Source: Lactifluus volemus
Lineage: Eukaryota > Basidiomycota > Agaricomycetes > Russulales > Russulaceae
Assembly (NCBI GenBank): GCA_022376515.1
Contig: WTXI01000205.1
Coordinates: 1-64,000, forward strand
Reading direction: 5' to 3'
Length of the DNA: 64,000 nt
Part shown: one piece after another, positions 46,205-58,172 of the stretch
Layout: every line of letters begins with the position of its first letter
How positions within the stretch are numbered: position 1 is the first letter of the stretch
Notes under the pieces: model-generated
Told to the model about the DNA's origin: nothing
The model's input: only the letters and a program-made list of their open reading frames with translations
The model's database searches: none
Program-made: the position numbers and the translations under genes

Positions 46205-49013
46205 ATGTTCAACGCACCACGGCCGACGCAGGCGTACGGTACCTCCTCTTCTGTTAGCTTTGGCGCTAGCTTTGTCGACGAAAACCCACTCGCCGCATCG
46301 ACGACGACGTATGATGGTCTCGATCCTTGGAGTGCCGCTCCATCTCCATCTCCACCTCCAGTCCCCTCCATCTTTACCAACGCTATCGGTATGATGGTAA
46401 CTGAGTTCTTCTTTGTAACAAACACTGACTTTTCTTGGGTTTTTAACTACCAAGCTGAAGCTACCGTTCCGGCGATATATCAACAATCGTTCGCGACGGT
46501 CGATCCAACCAACTCTGGAGAAACCTCTGTAAATTCATTATCGCGCGTATTGTCGACGTCTTCGTTGCCGGCCGCGACGGTAGATAAGGTATACCCCTCT
46601 CCTCCGTTGCCGGTATTTCAACCAACTGGTTTATCAATTTCAGATCGTCAATCTCGTCAGTACACGTCCGCGCGTATCGAAACTCGAATTTTTCGTCGCT
46701 CTCGCTCTGGTTGCTCTAGCCCAAGCGGGGAAAGGTACGTCTACCACCACCAACCAGTAAACTCTTTCTCGATTGATTCCGATTGGTAAATTTAAAAAAA
46801 AAAAAGACGTCAGCGTGGAACAGGTCGCACTGCTCGCACAGCAGAACACGCTCCCAGAGCCCACGCTCGATATCAGCTTGCTAAGCTATCGCGCCCCCGC
46901 TGCTACTACTACTTCCTCCAACGCTACCACCACCATCACTGCGTCTCGGCCGAGTCTATCGTATGGTCAGCCGGCAGCGAGTACTAGTACTGGTGGTGGT
47001 GGTGGTGGTAGTAACGGGACCGTCCCACCCCCTCCCGCAGACGACCCATGGATGACAGGTCGCTTTGGCACGTACCCCGGCGGCGCCGGTGCTGGTATCA
47101 ATGGCGCTGGTGGTGCTGGTGGTATGCCGTCCAGCGTTTCTGGGACCGGATTGCCATCCGATTGGTGGAAGAGGCAAGAGAAGGTGTCAGTACAATTTGG
47201 AGGTCAACAAGGGTTCGTGCTCAACAGGTATATCGTATATGGGATCACCACCGAGGTTCGTAAAAAGAAAAAAAAAAAGACATACACATGCGCATTATCT
47301 CTTATCTCCTCCCCCCGTGTGTCTTTGTTATATCATCCCTCTCTCTGATCAGCTGGGTCTTAGCAGCGCGGGACTGTGCAACGGCGATACTCGGAATTCA
47401 CGTTCTTGTGGGACTGCTTGGTTCGTCGTTATCCTTTCCGCTTGTTGCCACAATTGCCTCCGAAGCGAATTGGACGTGAGTGATTACTTTTTTTTTATTT
47501 TTAAAAAGTGCTGAAGAGTGAGACGACCTTTTACTGTTAGCTGACGAATCATTCCTGGAGCAAAGAAGGTAAATTGCTCGCTAAATGGGACATTGCCGCT
47601 GAACGATGGGTATGCGTTGACAGAAAGGGCTTGGAGAGATTCCTTTGTTTTGTGATGTGGGTTTTCAATCCAATCGCGATCGCTGTTGCGAGCCTTGACG
47701 GTCTTGCTGCAAAAGAAATCACCCCGTGATCAAAGAAGATGCCTTGCTGAGCACCTTCCTCGTAGAGCCCTCCTTTGAGCAGTGGCGAAAACATTCGTCG
47801 ATCTCGCTGGAAGAGGAATCTGCGAGCAAACGTATCGATCGAGTGGAAGAAATGACTATTCCCAGTGACCTAGAAGACAAACTCGGGTACACTCCATATC
47901 TCCCCGCTATTTCTCCTTTTTTTTGACTGATCTGCACCCTTTACGCTTGGGGTTAGGCATGTTCGACAAAGGATCATCCCTCTCATCGAGGCTTGGCAGA
48001 AGATCTGTATTTTGGGAGAGCGCCTCATCCGGAAGCGCGAGGCTGCAGCGGTACGAAGCACCAGCACTCGGCCGTCTCTCATGCCTCATTTGCGTCTGCC
48101 ACCTGCCCGTCGCATATATTCTACTTCAACCGCCGCCAACCTTATTCGAATACCGTCGATGTTGCCTCCCTTTTCTTCCCGTGATCCCGCCCTTTCGCTG
48201 TCGCCGTCTTCGACCGCGCAGGCAGACTTGTCCCGCTTGACGAATACGCTCAAGACGCTCGTGGAGGTGAACGGGCAATGTTGGAAGGGCGAAGACTGCG
48301 ACCTGTCGGAAGGCGTCAAGCAGGGCATCAGCGTGGTAGCCTCACATGTACAGCGTCATACCGACTTGCTGGAGCTACGGGTATGTCGATCACCCCGTGA
48401 GACGCTGTCAAATTCCTGACGAAAAGTTCTCATATTAGACCGGCGTGTTGTTGCAAGACACGTTGGAAGGTCTCAAGGTCTGTCTTTTTGTTTTTATCGC
48501 TGAATCGACAGATCCGATGATGGTTCCCAACCCCCCGCTCCAATTCCGCCGTCGTCAGAGTCAACGTGACCTGTACATCGCCATGCGAGATCTGTTTGTC
48601 CGACACGATCGTCTCTCGGTCGATCAAGTCGATCGCCTCAAGAAACGGGTGGACAGTAACGCGATCAAGCTGGAGAGCGTCAAGATGGCCGCCAAGGAGG
48701 GTTGGCAGGAAGAGGCGGAGAAGCTCGCGGGCATCATCGAGAAGGACAAGGTGACCATCTCGGCGCAACTCAACCGGCGGGTCTTTATCCGCGCGTGGTA
48801 AGCTGTTGCTCTGCCGCCCGCGGCCCTCCTCCGCGCTGATGGAACTTGGACAGCATGTGGCACGAGTTACGCGTGGTGTTACACAATAGGGAGAATACGC
48901 TTCTCACGCAGCTGGTGCAATCGTTTGCTCACGAAGAGCGGGACTATGCGCATTCTGTGGCAGCGAACTGGGTGTCGTTGGCGCAAGCAGTGGAGAGTAT
49001 GCCTTTTGAATGA
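46205..49013 (+). CDS. MVP1: Sorting nexin Mvp1 (PX-BAR)
   Basis: An endosomal coat protein that drives retromer-independent recycling and vacuolar sorting. The start is the ATG at 46205 (MFNAPRPTQAYGT). The N-terminal half is low-complexity (poly-Ser/Thr/Gly). The PX domain is built over several introns: VQFGGQQGFVLNRYIVYGITTE, RRYSEFTFLWDCLVRRYPFRLLPQLPPKRIG, then DESFLEQRR/KGLERF and NHPVIKEDALLSTFLVEP. The RRYSEF arginine and the P-P-K-R lysine form the PI3P pocket. The BAR-like helical region follows (LTNTLKTLVEVNGQCW; QRDLYIAMRDLFVRHDRLSVDQVDRLKKRVD; HSVAANWVSLAQAVES) and ends at the TGA at 49011-49013. It is convergent with ERG4, 246 bp away. Confidence 0.85.
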
Positions 49014-49258
49014 ACCATCTTATCGTTACGGTTTGGCCGATCGCTCAATGATCTGCTTTTGATGATGTATATATGTATGTTTGTCATGACCAACAGCAAT
49101 ATGATGCCCGCCCAATGTCTTGTTTCCCATGCTTACTTACTATACGAGGCGGGTAATTTTGATCACGTATCTCATCTCGCATAGCAAATGGAATATATCG
49201 ATTCGCAAGCAAAGCATTTTTTTTTGGGGGGGAGAAGGGTATAAAGGCGGGAAAGCCA

Positions 49259-51255
49259 TTAGTAAATCCCGGGGATGAACTTCCATCTCACAATTTCGCA
49301 ATAACGCTCCCAGTCTTTGCCATACTTGATACCGCACCTATAAAAACAAACAGGTCATCAAAATGGCCATAGTGATGAGGTGGCGGAAGGAACGCCATGC
49401 GTACCGTTCAAAATCGCGCGTCGTACGGTGAATGAGCACGGTGATGAAGAAAACGCTGTAAAAATAGGGGATGGGAGATGCGGTCCCGACGACGAGGCCC
49501 CAGCTGAAACTCATGATCCAGTCGGCCACGTAGTTCTAAAACCAATATTTTATAGCGAAACTGCGTTTAAGATGTCGCTGGACAAAAACGAGGACGTACG
49601 GGTTTACGGGAGTACCTCCACCAACCACTCGTGAGGAGGCAGTTGCTGTTTTTGAGAGAGGTAGCAGTTAGTCAGAGCTGGGAAAGGGATTGAAAAAGTT
49701 AGTAGTACCCGTGAGCGGTTTGGATGTAAGTGGGCTTCTCGATGGTGCCCCACGGCAGTTGGGGAAAAGTCCAACGGTATTGATAGTTGCCCTGAGTCTG
49801 CATTTTAAACCGACTTTTTTGTGACATGGAGGTGTCCCAGCTAGAGTTTTTTTCAAAAAAAGGGAAGAAGGGTCAGGTGGTGGAGAGGGTTGTTTTTTTG
49901 CTTGTTTGCCTTACACGTAGTAAGCGGTGATCAAGGTGGCGAAAAGTGCGATGTACGTGGGCGTTGAAAACTTGTATTTCTCCGGTTCGTGTGAAGCCAT
50001 ATAAACGACCGAGTAAACATAAGTCTGTCGGGGTTTTATATATTTTGATCAGAATCAGCACCGAGGTCACTGCAAAATAGCCTCACAAATGGGACGCCTG
50101 CAAAATTCCAAAAGATGACCATAAAGCCCCATTTTTCGTGGAACATATCCCAAGTTTGGGGGATGCACTCCTCGCCCTTGCAGCTGTGACCGCCGAAAGT
50201 GAGTTACAGCCTAGTGGGTGATCCAGCCAAAAAAAAAAAAATATAATCTCACCATGCATTCAGATACAGCCAGGTGGCGAGACACATAAACGCCATGTTC
50301 TGGAAAATAGATCTCGCTCAACGCAAATCACCCCGAAATGATCGGTACGTACGGGAGTGACGGCACCATATTGTTCATACTGTTTGCACGCACCCGAGAC
50401 GGCTAGGAAAAAGACGATTACCCATGGAATGCGGACCTCGGCCCACATTTTCAAGTCAACCGGACCAATGCGGGGGTTGAGTGCGGCACCCATAAATACG
50501 TCATATATAAAGCTGCCCGACATGCGCATCTGTTCACCACGAGCGACGGTCCAAAAATAAGTCCCAAAGGATACTGCGAAGCCCCAGATCATGGCAACCG
50601 ACATGATGTGGCCGTAGTTATCAATAATTTCTGTGAGGCGGAATATGTGATAGTGGTGAAGGACCGCAGCGGTGATGAAGGTAAAGTAGACCGAAAAGAG
50701 AGCGTTGCAATTGTACATGAGAGTCTTGTAACCAAGAGATGGCACTGGCAAGCCCTCTTGCATATAGCCAGGCATAACCCAGGCGAGAAAGAGCTCATAG
50801 AAAATGAGGCCAGAATATACTTTCCACGCATAGAGATTGGGGCTGGCATCCTACATGGAAAACAAAAAAAAGATGAGGGCTCTAGTCGGACAACCAACAG
50901 TAGAAGACGGACATCGCGAATGTGAGCCCACATTTGGTGGATGAACGGCTTGATTCCCTCGACGGAAGTCGGGATGACGAGCTGGCCGTCATAGAACCAA
51001 AGGCATATCCACAGGTAGTACATGAGAATCGGGAAACCGATCATCATGGCTGTGACTCCCCACGGTCCGCCAAACTCCCACCTTGAAAACAACGTCGTGG
51101 ATGAGTTTTTGGAGGTAGAAGCCAAGCACGGACCTGTTATGAGAGTCGAGGAATTTATCTGTCTTGCGGCCTTCATCGGTAACGGAGACTCCTGATGAGC
51201 TATGCACAGCTCTGTGACGGAGCTCTGTGGTCTCTGTGGAAATTGCTGAGGACAT
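49259..51255 (-). CDS. ERG4: Delta24(28)-sterol reductase, ergosterol pathway
   Basis: The ER membrane enzyme for the last step of ergosterol synthesis (NADPH reduction of the C24(28) bond). The start is the ATG at 51253-51255 ([18 protein letters not shown]). Eight or so exons: an acidic N-terminus, [73 protein letters not shown], an exon with [50 protein letters not shown], and a C-terminus [26 protein letters not shown], with the stop at 49259. [12 protein letters not shown] and NYVADW are family signatures, and about eight membrane helices are visible. A truncated copy of its 5' end lies at 56935-57033. Confidence 0.9.
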
Positions 51256-51856
51256 GCCAGTATGGTACGATCATAATGTTTTCCCATACTCGACGCGTTT
51301 CAATACACGGAGCATCACGTGATAAGGGTACCCGCGCGGCGCGTGCACTAGACTGCAATAGTCTAAATGACCCGAACATAGCCGCTTGGCAATTCACACT
51401 TTCGCAGCAACGAGGAGAGTGAGGAAAGAGAAATCCATGTTTATGATCTTTTTTCCAGTGGGATTCATTGTGAGACCCAGAATGATAAATTTACGGGAGT
51501 TCGAAGACACTGTCACTAAGCGAGCCAGTGCCTCAGCTTGGAAGCGCCACTGATACTGTATACGGTACTTCATTGTATGAAAAGTTCCGGTTCTTTGTTT
51601 GGTGCGGTTACAACAGTAGCAGTCCTGTGGGATGTCCACCATGAAACGAGTGATCACTGCATGCCTGTGCCGCTATGGCACTCCACGAATTAACTGAACC
51701 TCAGGCTGTGATACACCTCACTTCTTTTTGCACACTTGAGAAACCCACAGAAAATCAACGAAGCTACTAGTAAATGAAAATTGGAACTTGGACGATCTTC
51801 GCTATACCTTCGAGTTTTTATCAACGAAGCCCTTCGACGCGGAATGTGCACCAACA
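51256..51856. other. ERG4 upstream region
   Basis: No gene is seen. A block at about 51509-51552 (GAGCCAGTGCCTCAGCTTGG core) recurs at about 57071-57108, next to the ERG4 fragment there. GATACACCTCACTTCTTTT at about 51709 recurs near 55565. Confidence 0.5.
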
Positions 51857-52759
51857 GACAGATTGCAGTCAGGACTACCTGCGCGCCGGGAAACCACCGA
51901 CATAGGGGACAGCACCCTGGACAACCTTGCACGACTGCGTGCCAGCAATTGTAAGGGGGGCGAGTTGTTCAACCGGCGCAGCTTTGACTGACCCCGATGA
52001 AAACAGCATAAGGCACATTACGAATAATGTGAAGACCTGTCCCTGTGGTTGTTGGTGTGGCCGTCCGCGTTCGTTTCACGTGCTTCATTTCCATTTTCTG
52101 GCTCTCCGTTCACACCCCCCTACGCTCGGTCGAGTCGATATCATTCATTCGTTTTTTGGTTATCCCTGTATTGTCCTTCCTGCTGCTGCCTTTGGGCTGC
52201 ACATGTGACACCAAAGTTCTCTGTTCCACTGATGCAGAAATGCGACGTGTCGTGTACAAGTAGCTTGGTTGTGGTCATGTAACTGTGTCTCCACTGTTTT
52301 TCTGTCTGACACTTGCACGATTGGTTGGCCAGTCTTCTTTTTTTTCGTGATGTCCAAAGGCGTCTTGTGGGACCCCGTTGATGCAATTTTCCTTAATGTG
52401 TATTGCAAGGGAGGTTGTGACATCATTGTCTGACTTCGCTGAGTCGACGATCTAGTCATTAAAGTCCTTTCTGGGAAGGTGAGCCTGTTGGGTGTGTTGG
52501 AAAAAATAACTTGGTGGACAGAAAGTAGTATATACACCTAATGTGCGTCAGTACACGAGACTGGAATCGGTTCTTGCCCCCTTACTTGAGATTTGTTACG
52601 AAAGCAACCACCCTCATGCTCGACAAATTGAACACGTCTCCGCACTACAAAAGGTAGCAGTTTGCTTTTCTTCAAACTGTATTCAAGAAAATTTATTTCC
52701 ATACAGAAGAGCGATGGCCCAACTCCCTCTAACCCACTCTCATGCGTGTCATTAATTGG

Positions 52760-53120
52760 TCGCAATAGAGGGACGCCTGCCATTCCACTCGACAAGAGCA
52801 CCACGCCTCAAATTCATCACAGCCAGTTCTTGAACGTTCCCGCACACGCCTTGCTGATTCGATGTCCAACCTCTCATTCACATATCTGTGTTCAATTTCA
52901 GTGTTCATCATAAGACTGAGGGAATCATGATAGTACGCAATGGCACATACTCCAACAAGGGTACCCCACATGCACTCCAAAGGTCTACAGCACGGAAATT
53001 CATTGTCGCAGAAATCGCCGCGTTCACCGCATCCGGGTTGAATCGAAACTGTTGGGGACATACAGCTGCATAGGCTGCAGCAGGAAGCACAATGAGGAGA
53101 GTGAAGACGGAGAAGCGCAT
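52760..53120 (-). pseudogene. Cysteine-rich secreted protein, copy A, frameshifted
   Basis: The ATG at 53118-53120 opens the same signal peptide as copy B (MRFSVFTLLIVLPAAAYA). After CPQQF the frame fails because an A4 run in copy B (60117-60120) is A3 here (53046-53048). In the shifted frame the same cysteine spacing continues (C-x6-C-x5-CC-x4-C-x8-C). A copy with its cysteine pattern intact but one base short was probably functional until recently, unless the base is an assembly slip. Confidence 0.7.
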
Positions 53121-53639
53121 GGTGGTTGTGTCTGTTTCACGAGCAAATCAAATCGATGGGGAGTAATGCTGCCCCTCCTTTTTGTCCGTCATCCTCTTTC
53201 TTATAGCTCCAGGCAATTTCAAACGGTACGCAGAATGATTAAAGTTTGAGACACTGGCGCAAACAATTCGGAACACATTTCGAGACTCGATAGTGCCTGG
53301 TGGCGGAGAGAGCGAGAGCCTCATGATCAACTTGGGGATACACAATTGACAGGACGCTGACAGGACGTGCCAGTGGTAGCGAAAGAATCGGAAAGATCCG
53401 ATTCCTGGCACGAACGACGCATGGACTACTTACTGGCCGGCGCGACGCGCGTTTGTGCTTGGAGTACGGATTCCATGTGAAACTGTACGAATTAAAACCG
53501 AAAGCTCATGGTGGGAGGTTGTGGTGTAAAGCGGCAAGATAGCGTCATGGGTGATGTTGGCGGGGAAGTCGGTTTAGTCGTACCTTGATAACGTGGCACT
53601 CCGACAGGCAGGCGTGAGAAACACACTGTTTTTCATTTC

Positions 53640-53800
53640 TTTACACACTACGATTTCTACCAAAAAAAAAACATGGAATATGGTCATACATGGACGAGGC
53701 AACAATCCACTTTGGAGCGAGATTCTTAAAAGCCAGTTGAATCTGCAATCCCTTATGCGCATCCTCTTGTCCTCAAGTAGTCAGTTAGGCAAATGTTCTA
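53640..53800 (-). pseudogene. Possible diverged fragment related to the methyltransferase 5' region
   Basis: Within the A-only insertion the minus strand reads MRIRDCRFNW, matching MRISPCRFNH of the methyltransferase gene at about 62470-62505. The surrounding DNA also matches: TTGAATCTGCAA, CTTATGCGCAT/CTTATACGCAT, and AGTGGATTGTTGCCT against AGTGGATTGTTGTCT. The similarity is patchy and no long frame remains. Confidence 0.4.
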
Positions 53801-54313
53801 TGTGAGGGTGAACCAATGAAAACAATGAGGGAAGATCATTAAATTTGAACTTCTCCTTTGAATGAGGTAGGAAAGGTAACTTCACAAACACTCACTACAC
53901 TTAATGGCCCCACCAGCCGCCATCAAACCTTCAATTCCTTTCATACTAGCTTCCACAACTCGGTGATGATGTCAGAGCTTGGACCATCACAGTCTTTGGT
54001 TCAACGTTGGCTCGGTCGATGGCGCCCAGACCTGGAAACATAAGATTTTTTTAAAAAGCCCAGAAGATAGGGCCGTACCTAGAATTAGCGCAGCACGACG
54101 TTTTGCCGCCGCCTTGCTTTCCCGTCCGACATCTTGTATGTCGTCCTCTTGGAGCCTGAAATAACGACATATTCCCAAGAGGGAAGTCAACCTTTGATTT
54201 TGACGATGGATGAAGGGATGTGTGAAAGAAAATATCGTAAAAAACGTTCCGAAGACCAACGGCGTGGCTTTTTTTCACGTGGTGCCTCTCCTTTCCCACT
54301 CCCCAATTGCTAC

Positions 54314-54700
54314 GTTGTCCTTCCTGCTGCTGCCTTCGGCTGGTGTTGCGCATGTGACATGATGAAAGTTCTCTGTTCCATTGATGCAGAAATGCGACGT
54401 GTCGTGTAGAAGCAGCTTGGTTGTGGTCATCATGATGTCACTGCACGCATTTCTCCACTTGGTTTTTTTTTTCTGTCTGACAATCACATGCAGTGTTATC
54501 GACTCACCGCTAAAAATTTCTCTTATATGACCCCTACATTGACTTATTGGCTAGCCAGTTTTCTTCTTTTCGTGACGTTCCAAGGCGTCCTGTGTGTGGT
54601 GCCATTGATGAAATTCCCCTTTTGGTGTATCGCAAAGGAGGTTACGACATGCCAGTGATCGTTTGTCTTCGCTGTGAGTCGATCTTCTAGTCGTGCGCTT
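54314..54700. repeat. Partial third copy (C) of part of the duplicated block
   Basis: The stretch starting TGTCCTTCCTGCTGCTGCC matches copy A at about 52169-52455 and copy B at about 59239-59540, more distantly than A matches B. It follows copy A after about 60 bp, in the same orientation. Confidence 0.75.
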
Positions 54701-56073
54701 ACAGTGAGCAGTGCTGCGTGTCGGAACGTGGGGCTACTCACCTGCATAGGTGTTAGATGACAATTTGTCTGTCTCCTGCACACGTTCCGTGCCATTATGG
54801 GAGTCGGAGCAGTTTTGTAGCTCAACTCCGGTTGCCTGTGCATGCTTTGGCTAACACCGCCGCCAGAGCAGTGAGGTGATACGACACAACATCACACCTC
54901 TCTCCAATATTTCGACCGTGTTGGGTTCACGTTTGGAGAGTTACCCCGTTCCGTGTATTTACCCTGTCTTCTCATGTTTGCAACCACCTCTGCTTCTATA
55001 CCTCGTGTGTTCCCCCCCGTGCAACCAAGGTACGTGCCGATGTGGTTCGCATTTCTAGTGCGATTAGTCTGTTCTGCATAAAACCACCATGCTTATGTGA
55101 TGCGAATATGCGGGCGCATAGAAACAGAAATGCGTACGATGTCGAAGCCCACCTTGCTTGTACATCATGACACCTAAAACACATGACAAAATAGCCCTCG
55201 GATTCAGTTACCAGGCGCAAGTGTCCATGCCGGTGACGTTGGATATCTGTTTTCTCGCCATACAAAACACAATTTTGGGTATGACTTTTAAAACACTGCA
55301 CGAATCACTAAAATGATCGATTACAGCGGCATAATTGGTCCCCATCTACACGACGGAATCCCGCAAGCCACCCTGATCATGACGGTTGCTGCCATCACCG
55401 ACCCAGACTCCTCAAGTCCTCGAGTTCGGGCTCCGAAGACACGAAGCTAGACTTTCTTCATTGTTGACGGGGGTGCAAGGGAACTGGCCGATGCAGCGAG
55501 AGACGATTTCGGCTGGCATAGCGGAACCGTGAGTGACTAGCGCGATCGCATCGTTAGCTGAGTGGATACACCTCACTTCTTTTCACACGATGTCTTCTTG
55601 GCGTTGACCTGGTTTCTCTTTATCTCCTTGCAAACTATACAGTTACGAAACGTGGGAATTGGAAATACCACCGGTGTCTCTACCTGTCTCTGCATCTCAT
55701 AAATCTCATCCCTCGTCCTGTCGCAACAGTAACCCCACTCCGTCACCTTGAAATTTGCAGGTGCGAGGATGTAGTCAAATGTGTCTTAGTGATTTTCAGT
55801 TAACCACCAAACGGATGACATAGTTGAACAAGACGGCGGTATTTTAAAGAAGTAAATCTAAACTTCTTGACCAGCGCCTATTGGATGAAGTGATCATACA
55901 GCATATTACATTCTGAGAGGGTATGATGCGTATGGTGAACAAGCTCCGACTTTCTCAAAACACAACTTCCAAAATTCTCTTTGATGCATCAAGTCCCATG
56001 TCCAGTCAGTGTCGTACTAGTAAACCTGTACTGTCCCCCGCGCGCCGAGTGACCAATGTGGTGGATGAGCAAA
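54701..56073. other. Gene-poor 1.4 kb
   Basis: Only short open frames without motifs. One short match to the ERG4 upstream region (GATACACCTCACTTCTTTT, near 55565). Nothing else is supported. Confidence 0.5.
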
Positions 56074-56325
56074 CTACTTCCTCCCGGGGCCTACGCCATT
56101 CGAGCCATTCGGATCAGGGGCAGGACCTACGCCATTCGAGCCATTCGGGTCAGGGGCGGGGCCTACACCATTCGAGCCATTCGGGTCAGGGGCAGGGCCT
56201 ACACCATTCGAGCCATTTGGGTCCGACCCGGAGTTCTGCCGGACATTGATATCGGCCCGACTGACCGTGACAGCCGCCACAACGAGGGGAGCAAGAAGAG
56301 CGATGGAGAGTTTGAAGAACAACAT
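56074..56325 (-). CDS. Small secreted protein with four 12-residue repeats
   Basis: The ATG at 56323-56325 gives 83 residues: MLFFKLSIALLAPLVVAA (signal peptide), then TVSRADINVRQNSGS, then four tandem copies of DPNGSNGVGPAP, the last ending GVGPGRK. I preferred this Met to one 33 codons upstream because the longer form puts the hydrophobic stretch internally. The repeat has a 36-bp DNA period (about 56089-56232) with few substitutions. There is no cysteine and no dibasic Kex2 site between units. The leader DNA resembles that of the duplicated blocks. Such repeat-containing secreted proteins can be cell-wall or effector-like; the role here is unknown. Confidence 0.6.
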   Translation of the reverse strand: MLFFKLSIALLAPLVVAAVTVSRADINVRQNSGSDPNGSNGVGPAPDPNGSNGVGPAPDPNGSNGVGPAPDPNGSNGVGPGRK

Positions 56326-56934
56326 TCTCGTCAAGAGAGATAGTCGTTTTCTGAAGGACCAGCCTGTTGGGTGTGTTAGAAAAATGACTTTTGAATGATG
56401 GTGGATAGTAGAGAGTATACACACTTAGGAAAGAAAATCAACAGGATGAGGAAGGTCATCGGGATCAAGTCGAGCTTTTATGTTGAAGATGGAAGTGTGG
56501 ATACGTATGGGTACTGTCCCTGTCTGTTATGGTGACACCGCCCATTGAACTCTTTCTTCAAGTTTCGAACCTTTTTTTTGGCTGAACAGCGTCGATCGTG
56601 AAATACGAACTGTTGTCGGCGGTTACGTCGGTATGGCCGGTGAAACAATTTCCCGACAGGTTTGACCCGTATTTTTCAAATAAGAACGAACTTGGCGTGG
56701 CGCATTGAACGTATTGCCTTCAAGTTGTCCCTTTCACTGACAAGAGCTCCTGGCTCACTCGAGTCAGACTCTGGTGGTTCCAAATGCTTAACTTGGTGAC
56801 TGAGAGCCAATTCTACTCATCGGCACGAACTTTCCTCGCTATCGCACAGGGTAGCTGAGTACGTGTCTCATAATTCACAGTCAAAGCTCTCCGCTTCAAT
56901 ACCGCGACCAATATCGGCTCATGTGTTACTAGTA

Positions 56935-57033
56935 CTATCTGTCTTCCGGAGACTCCTCATGAGCTTGATGAGCTATGCTTATCTCGGTAACGGAACTCGG
57001 TGGACTAGTTGCCATATTTGCCGTGGCAGACAT
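56935..57033 (-). pseudogene. Truncated duplicate of the ERG4 first exon
   Basis: The minus strand reads MSATANMATSPPSSVTE... and stops after 33 codons. At the DNA level GCATAGCTCATCA, GGAGTCTCCG and AAGACAGATA occur in the same order as in ERG4 exon 1 (about 51156-51255). A further match upstream of the start (57071-57108 with 51509-51552) shows that promoter-proximal DNA was copied too, with a deletion between. Confidence 0.6.
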
Positions 57034-57561
57034 GCCATGGCATGATGCGACCCCGGAATGAGAAAATTAAGGACACTGCCACCAATCGAGCCAGTGCCTC
57101 AGCTTGGGGGTGGCTGATAAGGCACGCGCGGTGACGTTGACTCGGAGTCCTATTGAGCTTAGCGTGGGTGTTCATGACAGAAGAGGTCAATATCCGGCAT
57201 TTTTTTCCCTGTGGAGCGATCGCCATGCGACGAGAGAAGCTTGGGTGATCATGCCCTTGCCCGCTACGAATCTTTCATGTTCTTCAGGGACGTCTCCATT
57301 GACAGCAGTAACTAGGTTATACATTCGCGTTATCCCCTCCACCCTCAAGTTCTGACTCAGAACCTAGCAAATGACCGGTTTTCCGGCCTTCATTTTCAAG
57401 TTTGTTTATGAATCCTATTTTTCTTCCCGTGAGACGTCTGTGTTCGGGCTCTGATCGCTACATAAAATTTGAAAATTCTCGGCATTCAAGCTACAAACCG
57501 ACCCGGATACAAGATCTATGAGTCGAAAGGTAAGACATACTGCGCAGCAGCGTGACGCGGC

Positions 57562-57898
57562 TCAGTCCCGCCGAGTGGAGGAGACAGGGGAAAGATAGGG
57601 CAGAGGAAGTACCGTACTGAGCGAACAAAGACAGATGCGAGCCTGAGGCGATCTACAATCAAACAGAAAGCAGAGAGGTGATATCCGTAGCAGACACAAA
57701 GCAGGTGAAAAGTCTGAGAAATACAGGAGTGGCACAAGACCGCAGAAAACGGTACCGTGCCCGGGGCGGAAATAGCCTTGTGAGAATGCCGAAGACAATG
57801 ATGAGTATGTCCGTACAAGAAATGGGTGAAACGACTTGGAAGCGCGGGAGAGGAAGAAAAAAAGTGGGTTTCGCCGCTGTTAGCGGAAGGGCTGCCAT
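57562..57898 (-). pseudogene. Possible decayed Pmp3-like membrane proteolipid
   Basis: The minus strand reads MAALPLTAA, then SCTDILIIVFGILTRLFPP, ATPVFLRLF and, in another frame, LLCVCYGYHLSAFCLIV. The order D-I-L-I-I, L-F-P-P and L-x-x-L-x-Y(G)-Y-x-x-H-x-x-A-F is that of Pmp3/UPF0057 proteolipids, but frames change and the spacing is off. It may be chance hydrophobicity. Confidence 0.3.
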
Positions 57899-58172
57899 GA
57901 CACTGTTTTGTTTGAGTAAATTGAGTTCAAGCTCATATACCCAACAGAATTCAAAGACTCACCAGACACTGTAGTAACACTCCTAACCATGCGCCATAAT
58001 TCAACCAACACCCCAAAGACGCTCCTTTTCTTCTCAGACTCTTCACCACGTCCAGAGAAGTGCCCTCACCGATTTCTCATAATAAGGTATACCCGGTTCA
58101 TCGCTCGACAGCATTTGACTTGTAAAAAAATTTCAACTAGATATTGTCCATTTTCATCCACTACCGCCCACA

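Larger units (their letters stand above)
51857..54252. repeat. Segmental duplication, copy A
   Basis: About 51857-53648 and 54078-54252 are nearly identical, in the same order and orientation, to 58929-60948 (copy B). Copy A carries an extra stretch of about 429 bp (53649-54077) with no counterpart in B. The junctions differ at ...TTACAC/ACTACG (A) against ...TTACAC/CTAGAA (B). B carries about 50-60 extra bp at 60664-60728. There are no clear terminal repeats, which suggests duplication by recombination rather than transposition. Confidence 0.85.

Noticed and set aside
51394..51657. 87-codon frame upstream of ERG4
   Set aside because: Its only similarity (QAEALARLV) comes from the DNA block shared with 57071-57108, not from a coding family.
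54544..54843. 99-codon minus-strand frame in copy C
   Set aside because: It is partly the counterpart of frames in A and B, but the N-terminal half is outside the homologous block and the frame is not conserved.
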